Source: Sporosarcina beigongshangi (lineage in GTDB: Bacteria; Actinomycetota; Actinomycetes; Actinomycetales; Micrococcaceae). From it: a stretch of DNA of 64,000 nucleotides. Numbering within the stretch: position 1 is the first letter of the stretch; every line of letters starts with the position of its first letter. The translations under genes and the position numbers were made by a program. The stretch is taken from NCBI RefSeq assembly GCF_016820535.1, contig NZ_JADHDY010000005.1, forward strand, positions 62,001 to 126,000. The letters run 5' to 3'. Positions 29,490 through 38,468 of this stretch are shown one piece after another. Below the pieces are notes generated by a model, which saw nothing but the letters and a program-made list of their open reading frames with translations, was not told the origin of the DNA and made no database searches.

Positions 29490-30605
29490 ATGGAAATTGC
29501 ACGTGTCACCCTCGGTATGCCGGAGCTGCGACCTGGCACAACCGGGCACGGAGCGCCGCGTCCGGGCGGGACCGGGGCCGGGCTGCTGGACCAGTTTGGC
29601 CGGGTCGCCACGGACATGCGCCTGTCGCTGACGGACAAGTGCAACCTGCGCTGCCAGTACTGCATGCCCGAGGCGGGCCTGGACTGGCTGAAGAAGGACA
29701 AGCTGCTCACGGCGGCGGAGATCGTGCGGCTCGTGGGGCTGGGCGTGGACCGGCTCGGCGTGCGCGAGCTGCGGCTGACGGGCGGGGAGCCCCTGGTGCG
29801 CTCCGACCTCGTGGACATCATTGCCGCGCTGCGCCGCAACCACCCGGAACTGCCCATGTCGCTGACCACCAACGGCGTCGGCCTGGCCAAAAAGGCAAAG
29901 GCGCTCGCCGACGCCGGGCTGACGCGGCTGAACGTCTCCATGGACACGCTGCACCACGATGCCTTCCTGCAGCTGACCCGCCGCCCGTTCCTGGACCAGG
30001 TGCTGGCCGGGATTGAGGCCGCCGCGGCCGCGGGGCTGTCCCCCATCAAGGTCAACGCGGTCCTGATGCGCGGGGTCAACGACGGCCACGCCGCCGAGCT
30101 GCTGCAGTGGTGCCTGGACGGCGGCTACGAACTGCGCTTCATTGAGCAGATGCCGCTCGACGCCGACCACGGCTGGACCCGCGACGGCATGATCACCGCG
30201 GAAGAGATCCGCGGGCTGCTCTCCGGCACCTTTGACCTCTCCCCCGACCCCCGCTCCCGCGACGGCGCACCGGCCGAGCGCTTCGAGGTCCGCACCGCCG
30301 GCAGCACCGGGCTGTTGGGAACGGTGGGCATCATTGCCTCCGTGACGGAACCGTTCTGCGCCGACTGCCGCCGCACCCGCATCACCGCCGAGGGAAAGGT
30401 CATGAGCTGCCTGTTCTCCCGCGAGGAAGTTGACCTGCTGCCGCTGCTGCGCGCCGGCTCTGCCATGCACGACGACGATGCCGTCGCCTCGCGCTGGCAG
30501 GACGCCATGTGGTCGAAGCCGAAAGCCCACGGCATGGGCCGGCCGGGCCTGGGGGATGCCGGATTTGTCCAGCCCGACCGCAGCATGAGTGCCATTGGAG
30601 GCTAA
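29490..30605 (+). CDS. moaA: GTP 3',8-cyclase MoaA
   Basis: MoaA is a radical SAM enzyme that rearranges GTP in the first Moco step. The 371-residue protein has the radical SAM motif Cys51, Cys55, Cys58 (KCNLRCQYC), a second C-terminal cluster motif (EPFCADCRRTR and VMSC), and the essential C-terminal Gly-Gly (SAIGG). It is divergent from moeA with 133 bp between them. The N-terminal 30 residues before the core are Gly/Pro-rich. Confidence 0.95.
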   Translation: MEIARVTLGMPELRPGTTGHGAPRPGGTGAGLLDQFGRVATDMRLSLTDKCNLRCQYCMPEAGLDWLKKDKLLTAAEIVRLVGLGVDRLGVRELRLTGGEPLVRSDLVDIIAALRRNHPELPMSLTTNGVGLAKKAKALADAGLTRLNVSMDTLHHDAFLQLTRRPFLDQVLAGIEAAAAAGLSPIKVNAVLMRGVNDGHAAELLQWCLDGGYELRFIEQMPLDADHGWTRDGMITAEEIRGLLSGTFDLSPDPRSRDGAPAERFEVRTAGSTGLLGTVGIIASVTEPFCADCRRTRITAEGKVMSCLFSREEVDLLPLLRAGSAMHDDDAVASRWQDAMWSKPKAHGMGRPGLGDAGFVQPDRSMSAIGG

Positions 30606-30609
30606 TGCC

Positions 30610-30891
30610 ATGAACATACGATTTTTTGCCGCGGCTGCCGCGGCCACGGGTGTTGAGGAAGAGCGCGTGGACCTTGCCGCGCTGGCCGGTTCCCGCCCGT
30701 TTACACTGGCGGACCTCTCCGCCCACCTGGTGGCCAGCTATCCGGCGTCGGCCTCGGGGCACACTCCCCCGCTGGCGGATGTCCTGACCCGGTGCAGTTT
30801 TCTGGTCAACGAGGTGTCCACCCGCGACCTGACGCTGGTGCTTTCGGCCGGGGACGTCGTGGACGTGCTGCCGCCGTTCGCCGGCGGGTAG
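30610..30891 (+). CDS. moaD: Molybdopterin synthase sulfur-carrier subunit MoaD
   Basis: A 93-residue ubiquitin-fold protein ending in FAGG, the C-terminal glycine pair that is thiocarboxylated to donate sulfur to MoaE. The start is the ATG at 30610, with GGAGG just upstream overlapping the end of moaA; the two genes are 4 bp apart. The moaA-moaD pair faces away from the other Moco genes. No MoeB-type activating enzyme is present in the window. Confidence 0.9.
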   Translation: MNIRFFAAAAAATGVEEERVDLAALAGSRPFTLADLSAHLVASYPASASGHTPPLADVLTRCSFLVNEVSTRDLTLVLSAGDVVDVLPPFAGG

Positions 30892-30970
30892 TTTCAGGCA
30901 CGCCTGGCGTTGCGCGCAATCAGCACACAACCACGCGCAGCGCCCGACGGCAGTTGACCGCCGTCCGGGG

Positions 30971-32329
30971 CTACAGGCCGAAGGTTTCGGTTTCCTCGAA
31001 CGGGCCAACCACCGTGATGGTGCGCGGGGAGGCGGCCAGCTCACGGGCCAGCTGCTGCACCTCGGCGGCAGTGACGGCGCGGATGCGGTCCAGGGATTCG
31101 TCTATGTCCAGGAACTCACCCGTGACCAGTTCGGCGCGGCCCAGCCGGGACATGCGGGAGCCGCTGTCCTCCAGGGCCAGCACAATGCCGCCGGAGAGCT
31201 GGCCCAGGGCCTTCTTCAGTTCTTCGTCGCTGACACCGTCGGTGGCCAGCTTCTCCAATTCCACTGTCAGCAGGCCGATGACCTGTCCGACCTTGCCCGG
31301 GGCGCAGCCCGCGTACATGCCGAAATAGCCGGTGTCGGCGTAGGACGATGCGAAGGAGTAGGTGGAATACACCAGGCCGCGCTTCTCGCGGATTTCCTGG
31401 AACAGGCGTGAGGACATGCCACCGCCCAGGATCGAGTTCAGCACGCTCATGACGTAGCGCCGCTCATCCGTGGCGCGCAGTGACGGGCAGCCCAGGATGA
31501 TGTTGGCCTGTTCAACCTGGCGCTTGACCACGTGCAGCCCGGCGGTTCCCGTAATGGAGACGGGGTCGCTGGAGCGGCGCGGTGTTGGGACGGCGCCGTC
31601 GTCAAGGGACCAACCCGCGGTGCGCAGGGCGTCCATCACGAGCGAGCACACGGTATCGTGGTCCAATCCTCCGGCGGCGGTGATGACCAGAGTCTCGGGA
31701 CGGTAGTGCTTTTGGTAGTGGGCCCAGACGGACTCGCGCGGGACGGCCTTGATGGCCTCCGGCGTGCCGCCGATGGGACGGCCCAGGGCGTGGCTGCCGA
31801 GAACCGCGGCAACAAATTTTTCGTGGGCGACGTCGGTGGGGTCGTCGCCGTCCATGGCGATTTCCTCCAGGATGACGTCGCGTTCCTGCTCCAGCTCGGC
31901 CGGGTCAATCACGGCGGAGGTGACCATGTCGGCGATGACGTCGATGGCCATGGGCAGGTCGGTGTCGAGCACGCGTGCGTAATAGCAGGTGCTTTCCTTG
32001 GCCGTCGCGGCATTGGATTCCCCGCCCACCTCGTCAAAGGCGGACGCGATTTCCAGTGCCGTGCGGCGCTTGGTTCCCTTGAACAGCAGGTGTTCAAGGA
32101 AATGGGTGGAGCCGTGTTGGCCCTCGGTTTCATCCCGAGAGCCAACACCGACCCAGAACCCGATTGTCGCGCTGCGCTGGCCGGGCATGGCCTCGGTCAG
32201 GACCCGCACGCCCCCGGGCAGGACCGAGCGGCGCACAACGGCGCCGCCGGCCTGGCCGGAGATGAGCGTGGAGTCGGGACCGTCAGGCCCGTCGGCAGCA
32301 CTGAGCAGCGGCAAAAGGGTGATCGCCAT
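30971..32329 (-). CDS. M16-family zinc metallopeptidase (pitrilysin/MPP-like)
   Basis: A 452-residue peptidase with the inverted zinc motif HFLEH (His76, Glu79, His80) and the downstream glutamate region. It lies 3 bp after pnp on the same strand. Similar peptidases sit directly after pnp in many actinobacteria (pnp-pepR order). Substrates are unknown. The C-terminal half (about 220-430) is the inactive partner-like domain of the family. It converges on moaD. Confidence 0.92.
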   Translation of the reverse strand: MAITLLPLLSAADGPDGPDSTLISGQAGGAVVRRSVLPGGVRVLTEAMPGQRSATIGFWVGVGSRDETEGQHGSTHFLEHLLFKGTKRRTALEIASAFDEVGGESNAATAKESTCYYARVLDTDLPMAIDVIADMVTSAVIDPAELEQERDVILEEIAMDGDDPTDVAHEKFVAAVLGSHALGRPIGGTPEAIKAVPRESVWAHYQKHYRPETLVITAAGGLDHDTVCSLVMDALRTAGWSLDDGAVPTPRRSSDPVSITGTAGLHVVKRQVEQANIILGCPSLRATDERRYVMSVLNSILGGGMSSRLFQEIREKRGLVYSTYSFASSYADTGYFGMYAGCAPGKVGQVIGLLTVELEKLATDGVSDEELKKALGQLSGGIVLALEDSGSRMSRLGRAELVTGEFLDIDESLDRIRAVTAAEVQQLARELAASPRTITVVGPFEETETFGL

Positions 32330-32332
32330 GAA

Positions 32333-34573
32333 TTATTCAGCAGCACCTTCGGTAGCTGCTTCTTCCGTGGCGCCGTCTTCATCGGCGATCACCGGTGAGA
32401 GGGAGAGCTTGCCGCGGTCGTCGATCTTGGTGATTTCCACCTGGATCTTCTGGCCGACGGAAACCACGTCATCAACGTTGTCCACGCGCTTGCCGTCGGC
32501 GAGCTTGCGGAGTTCGGAGATGTGCAGCAGGCCGTCCTTGCCCGGGGTCAGGGAGATGAACGCACCGAAGGTGGTGGTCTTGACGACCGTGCCCAGGTAG
32601 CGTTCGCCGATCTCGGGGACCTGCGGGTTGGCGATGGCGTTGATCGCCGAGCGGGCAGCGTCGGCCGAGGGGCCGTTCGTTGCACCGATGTAGACCGTGC
32701 CGTCATCTTCGATGGAGATGTCCGCGCCCGTGTCTTCCTGGATCTGGTTGATCATCTTGCCCTTGGGCCCAATGACCTCGCCGATCTTGTCAACCGGGAT
32801 CTTGACCGCGATGACGCGGGGGGCGAACTCGGAGAGCTCGTCCGGGACGTCGATGGCGCTGGTCAGGACGCTGAGGATGTGCAGGCGTGCTTCGCGTGCC
32901 TGCTTCAGGGCTGCGGCCAGGACGGATGCGGGGATGCCGTCGAGCTTGGTGTCCAGCTGGATGGCCGTGACGAACTCGGAGGTTCCGGCAACCTTGAAGT
33001 CCATGTCGCCGAAGGCATCTTCGGCGCCGAGGATGTCAGTCAGGGCAGCGTAGCGGGTCTGGCCGTCAACCTGGTCGGAGACCAGGCCCATGGCGATGCC
33101 TGCAACCGGGGCCTTCAGGGGCACACCGGCGTTGAGCAGCGACAGGGTCGATGCGCAAACGGAACCCATGGACGTTGAGCCGTTGGAGCTCAGTGCCTCG
33201 GAGACCTGGCGGATGGCGTAGGGGAACTCCTCGCGCGAAGGCAGCACGGGCACGATGGCGCGTTCTGCCAGGGCGCCGTGGCCGATTTCGCGGCGCTTGG
33301 GCGAACCCACGCGGCCGGTCTCACCGGTGGAGTACGGCGGGAAGTTGTAGTTGTGCATGTAGCGCTTGCGCGTGACGGGGCTCAGCGAGTCGATCTGCTG
33401 TTCCATCTTCAGCATGTTCAGCGTGGTGACACCCAGGATCTGGGTTTCGCCGCGCTCGAAGATGGCCGAACCGTGAACGCGGGGCAGAACCTCAACCTCG
33501 GCGGTGAGCTGGCGGATGTCCGTCAGGCCGCGGCCGTCGATGCGGACCTGCTCGGTGAGGATGCGCTGGCGGATGACCTGCTTGGTGACGGCGCGGAAGG
33601 CTGCGGAGAGTTCCTTCTCGCGTCCTTCGAAGTTGCCGGCCAGTGCTGCAATGGTCTCGTCCTTGAGCGCGTCGGAGGCGTTGTCGCGATCCTGCTTGTC
33701 GGCGATGGAGAAGACTGCGGCGAGCTTGGTGCCTGCGGCGGCCTCAACGGCGTCGTAGGCATCATCTTCGAAGTCGAGGAAGACGGGGAACTCAACCGTG
33801 GGCTTGGCTGCGCGTGCGGCCAGGTCTGCCTGCGCCTCGCACAGGGCCTTGATGAACGGCTTGGCAGCCTCGAGGCCTTCGGCAACAACCTCTTCGGTGG
33901 GAGCCTGGTGGCCCTGTTCCTTGATGAGGTTCCAGGAGTTGTCGGTTGCTTCGGCTTCCACCATCATGATGGCGACGTCGTCACCGGCAATGCGGCCCGC
34001 AACCACCATGTTGAACACGGCGTTTTCAAGCTCGGAGTGCTTCGGGAAGGCTACCCACTGGGGGCCCTGGCCGTCGTCGATCAGCGCAACGCGCACGCCG
34101 CCGATGGGGCCGGAGAACGGCAGGCCGGAGAGCTGCGTGGACATGGACGAGGCGTTGATTGCCACGACGTCGTAGAGCACGTCCGGGTTGATGGCCAGAA
34201 CCGTCACGACGATCTGGACTTCGTTGCGCAGGCCCTTGACGAATGCCGGGCGCAGCGGGCGGTCCATCAGGCGGCAGGCCAGGATGGCTTCCGTCGAGGG
34301 GCGGCCTTCGCGGCGGAAGAAGCTGCCCGGGATGCGGCCGGCGGCGTACATGCGCTCTTCCACATCGACGGTCAGCGGGAAGAAGTCGAAGCCTTCACGC
34401 GGGTGCTTGCCGGCCGAAGTGGCGGACAGCAGGACGGTGTCTTCGTCGATGTAGACCATGGCAGCACCTGCTGCCTGCTGGGCAAGGCGTCCGGTTTCAA
34501 AGCGGATGGTGCGCGTGCCGTAGCGGCCGTTGTCGATAACGGCCTCTGAGTACTGAATCTCGGGACCCTCCAT
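32333..34573 (-). CDS. pnp: Polyribonucleotide nucleotidyltransferase (PNPase)
   Basis: PNPase degrades RNA 3' to 5' with phosphate and can add tails in reverse. The 746-residue protein has two RNase PH domains, an alpha-helical linker, a KH domain ([15 protein letters not shown]) and a C-terminal S1 domain ([19 protein letters not shown]). The ATG at 34573 ([12 protein letters not shown]) follows GGAGGTGA, an excellent RBS; the upstream in-frame sequence is intergenic. It has a 356-bp gap from rpsO containing a strong hairpin, so it probably also has its own promoter. Confidence 0.97.
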   Translation of the reverse strand: MEGPEIQYSEAVIDNGRYGTRTIRFETGRLAQQAAGAAMVYIDEDTVLLSATSAGKHPREGFDFFPLTVDVEERMYAAGRIPGSFFRREGRPSTEAILACRLMDRPLRPAFVKGLRNEVQIVVTVLAINPDVLYDVVAINASSMSTQLSGLPFSGPIGGVRVALIDDGQGPQWVAFPKHSELENAVFNMVVAGRIAGDDVAIMMVEAEATDNSWNLIKEQGHQAPTEEVVAEGLEAAKPFIKALCEAQADLAARAAKPTVEFPVFLDFEDDAYDAVEAAAGTKLAAVFSIADKQDRDNASDALKDETIAALAGNFEGREKELSAAFRAVTKQVIRQRILTEQVRIDGRGLTDIRQLTAEVEVLPRVHGSAIFERGETQILGVTTLNMLKMEQQIDSLSPVTRKRYMHNYNFPPYSTGETGRVGSPKRREIGHGALAERAIVPVLPSREEFPYAIRQVSEALSSNGSTSMGSVCASTLSLLNAGVPLKAPVAGIAMGLVSDQVDGQTRYAALTDILGAEDAFGDMDFKVAGTSEFVTAIQLDTKLDGIPASVLAAALKQAREARLHILSVLTSAIDVPDELSEFAPRVIAVKIPVDKIGEVIGPKGKMINQIQEDTGADISIEDDGTVYIGATNGPSADAARSAINAIANPQVPEIGERYLGTVVKTTTFGAFISLTPGKDGLLHISELRKLADGKRVDNVDDVVSVGQKIQVEITKIDDRGKLSLSPVIADEDGATEEAATEGAAE

Positions 34574-34857
34574 GAGAGAGTCACCTCCATTTCGTGGTAG
34601 ATGTTCTTCGTTGAACCCCGCATCGGCGCCGGTGCGGCATTCTTTCCAGGGATCCACCGGATGGTGCTGTGGTCCTGGGGTACGACACCCGGTCTTCGAT
34701 CGAGGCCCACGGGCGGGGACATGGTCATGTCCTTCCCGGAAGCCACTACCGAGGACCGCGAATGCGTGAATGCCTTGCGGGTGCTTGGTGAGGCGGGGTG
34801 GTGGTGCGTGTGCGGGGCAATGCCCGCACTGTTTCACAGCATAGCGTTCCTACACTG
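34574..34857. other. Gene-free pnp upstream region
   Basis: No gene is supported. A small hairpin GTGCGGG/CCCGCAC (34810-34829) lies within it. Pnp mRNA leaders are autoregulated in other bacteria, so a structured leader is plausible but not shown. Confidence 0.35.
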
Positions 34858-34919
34858 TGAAAGGCGGCCCTCCCACGGCCACAACACAAGTGTCGTGGCA
34901 CCGGGAAGGCCGCCTTTCA
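34858..34919 (-). terminator. Compound hairpin after rpsO
   Basis: Outer arms TGAAAGGCGGCC (34858-34869) and GGCCGCCTTTCA (34908-34919) pair perfectly over 12 bp. Inside them a second stem (GCCACAACAC and GTGTCGTGGC) pairs with one wobble on the transcribed strand. It starts 10 bp after the rpsO stop. Confidence 0.8.
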
Positions 34920-34929
34920 AATCACGCAA

Positions 34930-35199
34930 CTAGCGACGCAGGCCGAGGCGCTCGATGAGCGTACGGTAGCGGGTGATGTCGGTGTCCTTCAAGTAGCCAA
35001 GCAGGCGACGACGGCGACCAACCAGGGCCATGAGGCCGCGGCGGGTGTGGTGGTCGTGCTTGTGCATCTTGAGGTGCTCGGTCAGGTCGGAGATGCGTCG
35101 TGAGAGCATCGCCACCTGAACCTCGGGCGAACCGGTGTCGCCTTCGCTGGTTGCGAAAGCCTGCATGATTTCCTGCTTTACAGCGGCGTCAAGTGCCAC
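34930..35199 (-). CDS. rpsO: 30S ribosomal protein S15
   Basis: S15 binds 16S rRNA early in small-subunit assembly. The 89-residue protein shows the family pattern ([37 protein letters not shown]). The start is GTG with AGGAG upstream. It sits between ribF and pnp, the usual bacterial order, and is followed by a strong hairpin. Confidence 0.98.
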   Translation of the reverse strand: MALDAAVKQEIMQAFATSEGDTGSPEVQVAMLSRRISDLTEHLKMHKHDHHTRRGLMALVGRRRRLLGYLKDTDITRYRTLIERLGLRR

Positions 35200-35388
35200 A
35201 AGTAACTCCTATATATGTGCCGTGAACAAGTGTCCTGACGGGGCGCCCATTGCTGGGACCACCACAGGAGAATCCAGCCACCACGGACTGCAGCAGGATT
35301 CCATCTTTCAGTTTAGTGCAGAAATGCTGCGGATGTCGAAGCGGGTGGGCCATCCCACACCTCGGGCTGCCCGGGAACGGAGCCGGCG

Positions 35389-36330
35389 TCAGCCCAGGAT
35401 GGCGCGGGCGTGGTCCACGTCAAGGTGCATCTGCTGGATGAGGGCCTCCGGCCCGGTGTAGGCGACCATGCCCCGCAGGCGCTGCACAAACTCCACCACC
35501 ACGTGCTGGCCGTAGAGGTTGAAAGCCTCCACGGGCTCCTCCGGCCGGTCGATCACATACGCCTCGACCTGCCGGCTGACACCCACAAAGGTGGGGTTGG
35601 AGCCGACGGAGATCGCTGCAGGCCACCGGTGCCCGTGGGTGTCGGTGAGCCAGCCGGCGTAGACGCCGTCGGCGGGGATGATCCCGCAGGCATCCCCGGA
35701 AAGGTTGGCCGTGGGGAACCCCAGCTCACGCCCCCGGGCGGCGCCGTGGACAACTTCCCCACTCATGGTGTGGTGGCGGCCCAGGACGGCCGAGGCGGTG
35801 TCGACGTCGCCGTTGCGCAGTGCCTCGCGGACCCAAGTGGAGGACCAGCGCCGGTCATGCCCCTCGTCGTTGACAACCACCACGTCGAAGCCCAGTTCGC
35901 GGCCCAACTCCACCATGGTGGAAAGATCGCCGGAGTTTTCCTTGCCGAAGCGGACATCCTGGCCAACGACGACGGTGCAGGCACCCAGCGTTTCAACAAA
36001 GACGCTGCGGACGAATTCCTCAGGCGTCTGGGCGGCGAACTCCAGCGTGTACGGGACCACCAGGACCCCGTCCAGGCCCATCTCGGCCATGGCGGCCAGC
36101 TTGTCGGCCAGGCCCATGATCTGTCCGGGCACGGACTCGGGGCGGTGGACGAGCGCGGGGTGCGGATCGAAGGTCAGCGCCACGGCCGCTGCGCCGCGGG
36201 CGATTGCCTCGTCCCGGACCTGGGCGAGGACTTCCTGGTGTCCGCGGTGAAGTCCGTCAAAGTTGCCCAGGGTGACCACGGAGGGCCCAAAGTCCTGGGG
36301 AACCTCAGCCAGGGAGTTCCAAATCTGCAC
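35389..36330 (-). CDS. ribF: Bifunctional riboflavin kinase / FAD synthetase RibF
   Basis: RibF phosphorylates riboflavin to FMN and adenylylates FMN to FAD. The 313-residue protein has the nucleotidyltransferase motif TLGNFDGLHRGH near 21-32 in the N-terminal FAD synthetase domain and RGRELGFPTANL in the C-terminal kinase domain (about 190). The start is GTG at 36330. No FMN riboswitch is visible. In many genomes truB directly precedes ribF; here three genes separate them. Confidence 0.95.
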   Translation of the reverse strand: MQIWNSLAEVPQDFGPSVVTLGNFDGLHRGHQEVLAQVRDEAIARGAAAVALTFDPHPALVHRPESVPGQIMGLADKLAAMAEMGLDGVLVVPYTLEFAAQTPEEFVRSVFVETLGACTVVVGQDVRFGKENSGDLSTMVELGRELGFDVVVVNDEGHDRRWSSTWVREALRNGDVDTASAVLGRHHTMSGEVVHGAARGRELGFPTANLSGDACGIIPADGVYAGWLTDTHGHRWPAAISVGSNPTFVGVSRQVEAYVIDRPEEPVEAFNLYGQHVVVEFVQRLRGMVAYTGPEALIQQMHLDVDHARAILG

Positions 36331-36424
36331 TACGTTTCCTCATCCAGTCAGTGGCGTGCCGGTGGAATGTGCCGGCCCGGTGTGCGGCAGTGCCGCTGCC
36401 GCGTCCAAGATTACCTGTCCAAGA

Positions 36425-37621
36425 TTACCCGCTGCGGGGCGCCGGCCCCGTCCAGGGCTGCGCCGGGTTCCGCGGCTCCCCGGCGGCCAGTGACAACAGC
36501 CAGCGGTCCGCCGGCGTGCCGCGGTCGTTGTAGTCCCCGCGGCCCTGCCCGTCATAGTGGAAGCCAAGCTTCCAGGCGAGTTTCCGGCTGGCCCAGTTGG
36601 GCACCATGGCGATCCAGTGGACCCATGCCAGGTTCAGCTGATCGAAGGCATAGTCGAGAAGGAGTCGCACGGCCTCCTCGGCGGCGCCGGTGCCGCGGGC
36701 ATGCGGGCCAAAATTGATGCCGACGGCGGCGGCGCCCGGCGCATTGCACTGCAGGTCAACGGTGCCCAGGAGTTCGTCGGTGTCCGGGTCCGCCGCGGCA
36801 AAGGTCAGGGTCCGGCCGGTCCGCCAGCCTTCGACGGAGATCTTGTTGATGTAGAGGTCGGCGTCGGCCATGGAGTAGTCCAGCGGCACGGTGGTCCAAC
36901 GGACGGCGTCGGGGTGCCGGCAATTGTCCACCAGGTCCGGCGCATCGGACATGTTCAGGGCGCGCAGCACCACCCGGTCGCCGGCAAGGACGGGGACAGC
37001 GGGCTTGATGTCCAGTGGGCCGGATCCGGCAGGCATGCCGTCCAGCACGTGGTACCCATTGCGCGTGAGGGTGAACATGAGGCCGTCCGCCACGGTTCCG
37101 TCCACATGCCCGTATCCGGGAATTTCCGCGGCCAGGACAAAACCGGAGCGCCGGGCCAGGGAGGCGCTGGCCTCGTTGCCGGCGGTGGCGCGCCAGTGCA
37201 GGATTTCCAGGCCGAGGTTGCCAAAGGCGTAGCCGCACAACAGCCCGATGGCCCGATGCGCGGCACCGGTGCCCCGCCCTGACGGGAGCATCTTGATTCC
37301 GACTCCGGCCGATCCCCCGCCGGCGGTGGAGAACACGTCCTGCAAACTGAGCGTGCCCACAACGGCGGGTGCGCCGTCGAGCATGTCTGTGATGGCAAAG
37401 CGGAGGTAGCGCCCGTCTTCCCAACCCCGGGCAATGGAACCTTCGATGAGCTCCCCGGCCTCGCGGACCGTCATGGCGGGGTCGGACGCGGTCCACATTA
37501 TGTTCAGCGGGTCCGTGTGGATGGCGGCAAAGGCGGGCGCGTCGGCCGCGGTGAAGCGGCGCAGCGTGGTTTGTCCGTCGCTGAGCACCGGGTTGCTGCG
37601 GGCGCCGAGCAAACCGCTCAC
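36425..37621 (-). CDS. Tandem GNAT acetyltransferase (two RimJ/RimL-type domains)
   Basis: A 398-residue protein made of two GNAT domains. The first (about 10-185) reads TTLRRFTAADAPAFAAIHTD and GRGTGAAHRAIGLL, the acetyl-CoA pyrophosphate loop. The second (about 205-385) reads DRVVLRALNMSDAPDLVDNC and ARGTGAAEEAVRLLL. Both keep the Gly-rich cofactor loop, so both may be active. Substrates could be ribosomal-protein N-termini or small molecules; the sequence does not say. The GTG start overlaps the upstream stop as GTGA. Confidence 0.85.
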   Translation of the reverse strand: MSGLLGARSNPVLSDGQTTLRRFTAADAPAFAAIHTDPLNIMWTASDPAMTVREAGELIEGSIARGWEDGRYLRFAITDMLDGAPAVVGTLSLQDVFSTAGGGSAGVGIKMLPSGRGTGAAHRAIGLLCGYAFGNLGLEILHWRATAGNEASASLARRSGFVLAAEIPGYGHVDGTVADGLMFTLTRNGYHVLDGMPAGSGPLDIKPAVPVLAGDRVVLRALNMSDAPDLVDNCRHPDAVRWTTVPLDYSMADADLYINKISVEGWRTGRTLTFAAADPDTDELLGTVDLQCNAPGAAAVGINFGPHARGTGAAEEAVRLLLDYAFDQLNLAWVHWIAMVPNWASRKLAWKLGFHYDGQGRGDYNDRGTPADRWLLSLAAGEPRNPAQPWTGPAPRSG

Positions 37622-38067
37622 TTCGCGTCGCGGTGCCGGTACAGCCAGATCAGGCCAATGATCGGCAACAGCAGCGGGACGAAGCCGTAGCCCTTGCCGA
37701 ACATGCTCCATACGGTGGCGTGCGGGAAGGCCGCGGAATCCAGCAGGCTCAGCAGCCCCACCACCAGCACGCCGGCCAGCTCCACGCAGATTGCGACGGT
37801 GGCCGTCAGCGCCCACTTGGCTCCGGGCTTGGCCAGCGCCAGGGTGGCCACGATGTAGACCACGGCGGCGAAGGCGGACAGCAGGTAGGCCACGGGGGCT
37901 TCGTCAAATTGCGTGGCGATCTGGTAACCGGCCCGGGCTGTGGCCGAGATGGCAAACACGGCGTACACCGTGATGAGCAGCCGCCCGGCCCCGGTGGTGC
38001 GCCCGTGCGGAGCTGCCGCGGAGTCGTCGGTGATTGAGTCGGCGTTCTGGGCCTTGCTGGTTTTCAT
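37618..38067 (-). CDS. Four-helix membrane protein of unknown function
   Basis: A 149-residue protein with a hydrophilic N-terminus of about 28 residues (MKTSKAQNADSITDDSAAAP) and four predicted membrane helices, ending in a basic tail YRHRDAK. I do not recognise the family. The ATG overlaps the previous gene by 4 bp and the GTG start of the GNAT gene overlaps its stop, so it lies in a tightly coupled chain. Confidence 0.75.
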   Translation of the reverse strand: MKTSKAQNADSITDDSAAAPHGRTTGAGRLLITVYAVFAISATARAGYQIATQFDEAPVAYLLSAFAAVVYIVATLALAKPGAKWALTATVAICVELAGVLVVGLLSLLDSAAFPHATVWSMFGKGYGFVPLLLPIIGLIWLYRHRDAK

Positions 38068-38468
38068 AGTCCAATTCCTTGTTGCAGTGCGGCCGCGGGC
38101 AGTCCCGTGCCATACCAAATTTGTGCCATGCGCGCCAGCATGACCATGACCGTCACGCCCACCGCACCCATGACGTAGTTCGACCAATGCGTGCGCTCCA
38201 TCATGGCCCAGTAAAAACCGGCCACAGGCAGCATGGCTGCGGTGAACATGTAGCCCCAGAACTCCCAGCCCTCCCCCGCGAGGGACTCCGGACCCAGCAG
38301 CCTGATGGCTGAGCCCGCGGCGTATACCAGGATGAAAAGTTCGACGGCGGCCAGGCTGAGGATGGTGACATCGTTGGGTTTTTTCTTCATCGCCGCGGCA
38401 ACGACGCAAATCAGGGTGGAGGCGATGCCGATGATGGCGCCTGTGATGAACCAGGGATCGATTGTCAC
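38064..38468 (-). CDS. Four-helix membrane protein of unknown function
   Basis: A 134-residue protein with four predicted membrane helices (starting FITGAIIGIASTLICVVAAA; VTILSLAAVELFILVYAAG; FWGYMFTAAMLPVAGFYWAM; YVMGAVGVTVMVMLA). A short basic loop, MKKKPND, follows the first helix. The start is GTG and overlaps the truB stop as GTGA. The family is not recognised. Together with the next gene it may form a two-subunit membrane unit (inference from coupling only). Confidence 0.75.
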   Translation of the reverse strand: MTIDPWFITGAIIGIASTLICVVAAAMKKKPNDVTILSLAAVELFILVYAAGSAIRLLGPESLAGEGWEFWGYMFTAAMLPVAGFYWAMMERTHWSNYVMGAVGVTVMVMLARMAQIWYGTGLPAAALQQGIGL

